64,000 nucleotides of DNA, from assembly GCA_949130485.1 (NCBI GenBank), contig OX422190.1, positions 681,001 to 745,000 of the forward strand, given 5' to 3'. Below, in pieces: positions 63,881 to 64,000 of the stretch. The notes beneath the pieces were generated by a model that saw only the letters and a program-made list of their open reading frames with translations, had not been told where the DNA came from and made no database searches. The translations under genes and the position numbers were made by a program. Source of the DNA: Agelas oroides (Eukaryota; Porifera; Demospongiae; Agelasida; Agelasidae). Within the stretch, counting starts at the first letter, position 1. Each line of letters opens with the position of its first letter.

Positions 63881-64000
63881 GAGATCCCAACTCTTGAGAA
63901 CAAGCAGTTCAAAAGACCACTGTAACAACTTTCGTGCATAGTTTGTCATTCTGTGTTTTATTTTAGGTGCTACATGTAATAGTTGTACCGTGGGCTTCTA

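Overview
The window is nuclear DNA from an animal, most likely a demosponge. Spliced genes with GT-AG introns carry clear orthologs of conserved eukaryotic genes (DNAJC21, CTDNEP1, SLC33A1, a fragment of SF3B2). They are embedded in short non-autonomous transposons, minisatellites and two non-LTR retrotransposons. A cysteine-rich secreted family and a small Ig receptor family, both of a kind I associate with sponges, support that reading. The taxon itself is an inference.

Layout. 1-7 kb: repeats, decayed zinc-finger exons (minus), a TA-target MITE, a 22-bp minisatellite, a piggyBac-like MITE and a 200-base gap. 7-9 kb: one intact and one broken copy of the cysteine-rich secreted family (minus). 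9.9-10.8 kb: two non-adjacent SF3B2 exons (minus), a remnant. 11.1-17.4 kb: DNAJC21 (plus, 16 exons, 569 aa). 17.9-19.6 kb: an LRR-type protein (minus, one exon). 20.0-27.3 kb: CTDNEP1 (minus, 9 exons, 238 aa). 28.4-34.5 kb: SLC33A1 (plus, 5 coding exons, 521 aa), head-to-head with CTDNEP1. 35.2-39.8 kb: a nest of three elements around a restriction-like-endonuclease retrotransposon. 41.1-44.5 kb: a CR1/Jockey-like LINE. 44.5-48.6 kb: repeats. 48.6-52.5 and 61.8-63.9 kb: two copies of an Ig/transmembrane receptor gene (plus). 53.6-57.1 kb: two frameshifted copies of the cysteine-rich family (minus). 57-61.8 kb: inverted-repeat elements and a few unidentified exons.

The most unusual feature is inside CTDNEP1. 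The 45-nt exon that encodes phosphatase motif II is followed directly by 32 further tandem copies of a 45-bp unit made of the last 33 exon bases plus 12 bases beginning with the 5' splice site. The gene thus presents 33 consecutive near-identical donor sites. The first three keep the reading frame; two 44-bp units put the other 30 out of frame. A 40-nt inverted repeat with one mismatch lies in the introns flanking exons 5-7.

The housekeeping genes do not form a pathway together: DNAJC21 is a ribosome-biogenesis J-protein, CTDNEP1 an ER/nuclear-envelope phosphatase, SLC33A1 an ER acetyl-CoA transporter. Every exon chain reported for them was assembled by hand from splice signals, phase continuity and similarity to remembered human orthologs. 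The summed lengths are exact multiples of three.
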